Position numbers and translations under genes: made by a program. A stretch of 5,360 nt of DNA from Actinomycetota bacterium. GTDB taxonomy: Bacteria > Actinomycetota > Coriobacteriia > Anaerosomatales > D1FN1-002. The notes below the pieces were generated by a model. It was not told the origin of the DNA and ran no database searches. It saw only the letters and a list, made by a program, of their open reading frames with translations. Shown here in pieces: positions 5,050 to 5,360 of the stretch. Location of the stretch: contig VAUM01000117.1 in the NCBI GenBank assembly GCA_005774595.1, positions 1-5,360 on the forward strand, read 5' to 3'. Every line of letters begins with the position of its first letter. Position 1 is the stretch's first letter.

Positions 5050-5360
5050 AGCGCGCGCTCACGGGCCTGCGTACCGCGATCGCGGCGCTGACGCTCGTGC
5101 CGATGGGCGAGTTCGAGCCCGACGCGCCGGCGGCGGTTCCGTGGTACCCGTGGGTCGGCATGGCCTTCGGCGTGCTGGCGATCAGCGTGGCGTCCCCGGC
5201 GTCGCTGCGTGTGGACGGGCCGCTCGGCTCGCTGCTGGTGGGTGTCGTGATCGTGGCGGCGTGGGCCGGCCTGTCGGGCCTGATGCACTGGGACGGGCTG
5301 GCCGACACGGCGGACGGACTGCTCGGCGGTAGTACGCCCGAGCGCAGGCTCGAGATCATG
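5046..5360 (+). CDS. cobS: Adenosylcobinamide-GDP ribazoletransferase (CobS), N-terminal part
   Basis: CobS is the integral membrane enzyme that joins adenosylcobinamide-GDP to the alpha-ribotide made by CobT, giving adenosylcobalamin (phosphate) as the last assembly step. The first 105 residues are present and the frame is open at the window's right edge, so the gene is truncated by the window and not broken. Hydrophobic segments are visible at about 11-20, 35-50 and 61-80. The family's metal-binding signature appears as HWDGLADTADGLLGG at 81-95 with Asp83, Asp87 and Asp90, followed by TPERRLEIM at 97-105, a characteristic match to the family's (S/T)..R.L.IM segment. The GTG start shares GTGA with the cobT stop. 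The length is cut to less than half of the roughly 250 residues usual for the family. Confidence 0.92.
   Translation, partial: MKRALTGLRTAIAALTLVPMGEFEPDAPAAVPWYPWVGMAFGVLAISVASPASLRVDGPLGSLLVGVVIVAAWAGLSGLMHWDGLADTADGLLGGSTPERRLEIM

Noticed and set aside
3732..5288. A 518-codon open frame on the minus strand opposite cobT and cobS
   Set aside because: Low-complexity Ala/Ser/Thr/Pro/Arg composition, no family motif, and full overlap with well-supported genes on the + strand.

Overview
The window reads as a very GC-rich bacterial chromosome segment. G/C dominates third codon positions and five of the seven recognisable starts are GTG. The gene set and gene order (scpA-scpB followed by an rluB-type pseudouridine synthase) fit an actinobacterium (Actinomycetota), possibly a coriobacterial-type lineage. 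That placement is an inference from composition and gene order, and the sequence does not fix the class. All genes are on the + strand, and coding density is high except for one gap of about 200 bases.

Left block (1-3157). After the last 14 codons of an unidentified gene come scpA and scpB, overlapping by 4 bases. They encode the two non-SMC subunits of the bacterial condensin. A short gap with a possible -10 element and a strong ribosome binding site leads to a predicted lipoprotein made almost entirely of four PASTA repeats. It has no kinase or transpeptidase domain. A small hairpin lies in the next 51-base gap, followed by an RluB/RsuA-family 23S rRNA pseudouridine synthase with an S4 domain.

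The gap (3158-3358). It holds a G/C-rich hairpin that could end the upstream transcripts. Next is a short array in which the palindrome GACGTC recurs at exactly 12-base intervals, including two perfect tandem copies of a 12-mer. A possible -10 element follows. I see no cobalamin riboswitch signature, so the array is the best candidate for a regulatory site of the cobalamin genes.

Right block (3359-5360). cobU, cobT and the start of cobS form a tight operon: an 11-base gap between cobU and cobT, then a 4-base overlap between cobT and cobS. Together they do the late nucleotide-loop assembly of cobalamin. CobU activates adenosylcobinamide to its GDP form, CobT activates the lower-ligand base as a ribotide, and CobS joins the two at the membrane. 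cobS runs off the window's 3' end.

Most of the content is ordinary housekeeping and cofactor metabolism. The parts that merit a second look are the 12-base-periodic array before cobU, the stand-alone PASTA lipoprotein between scpB and rluB, and a few substitutions in conserved motifs of CobT and CobU.
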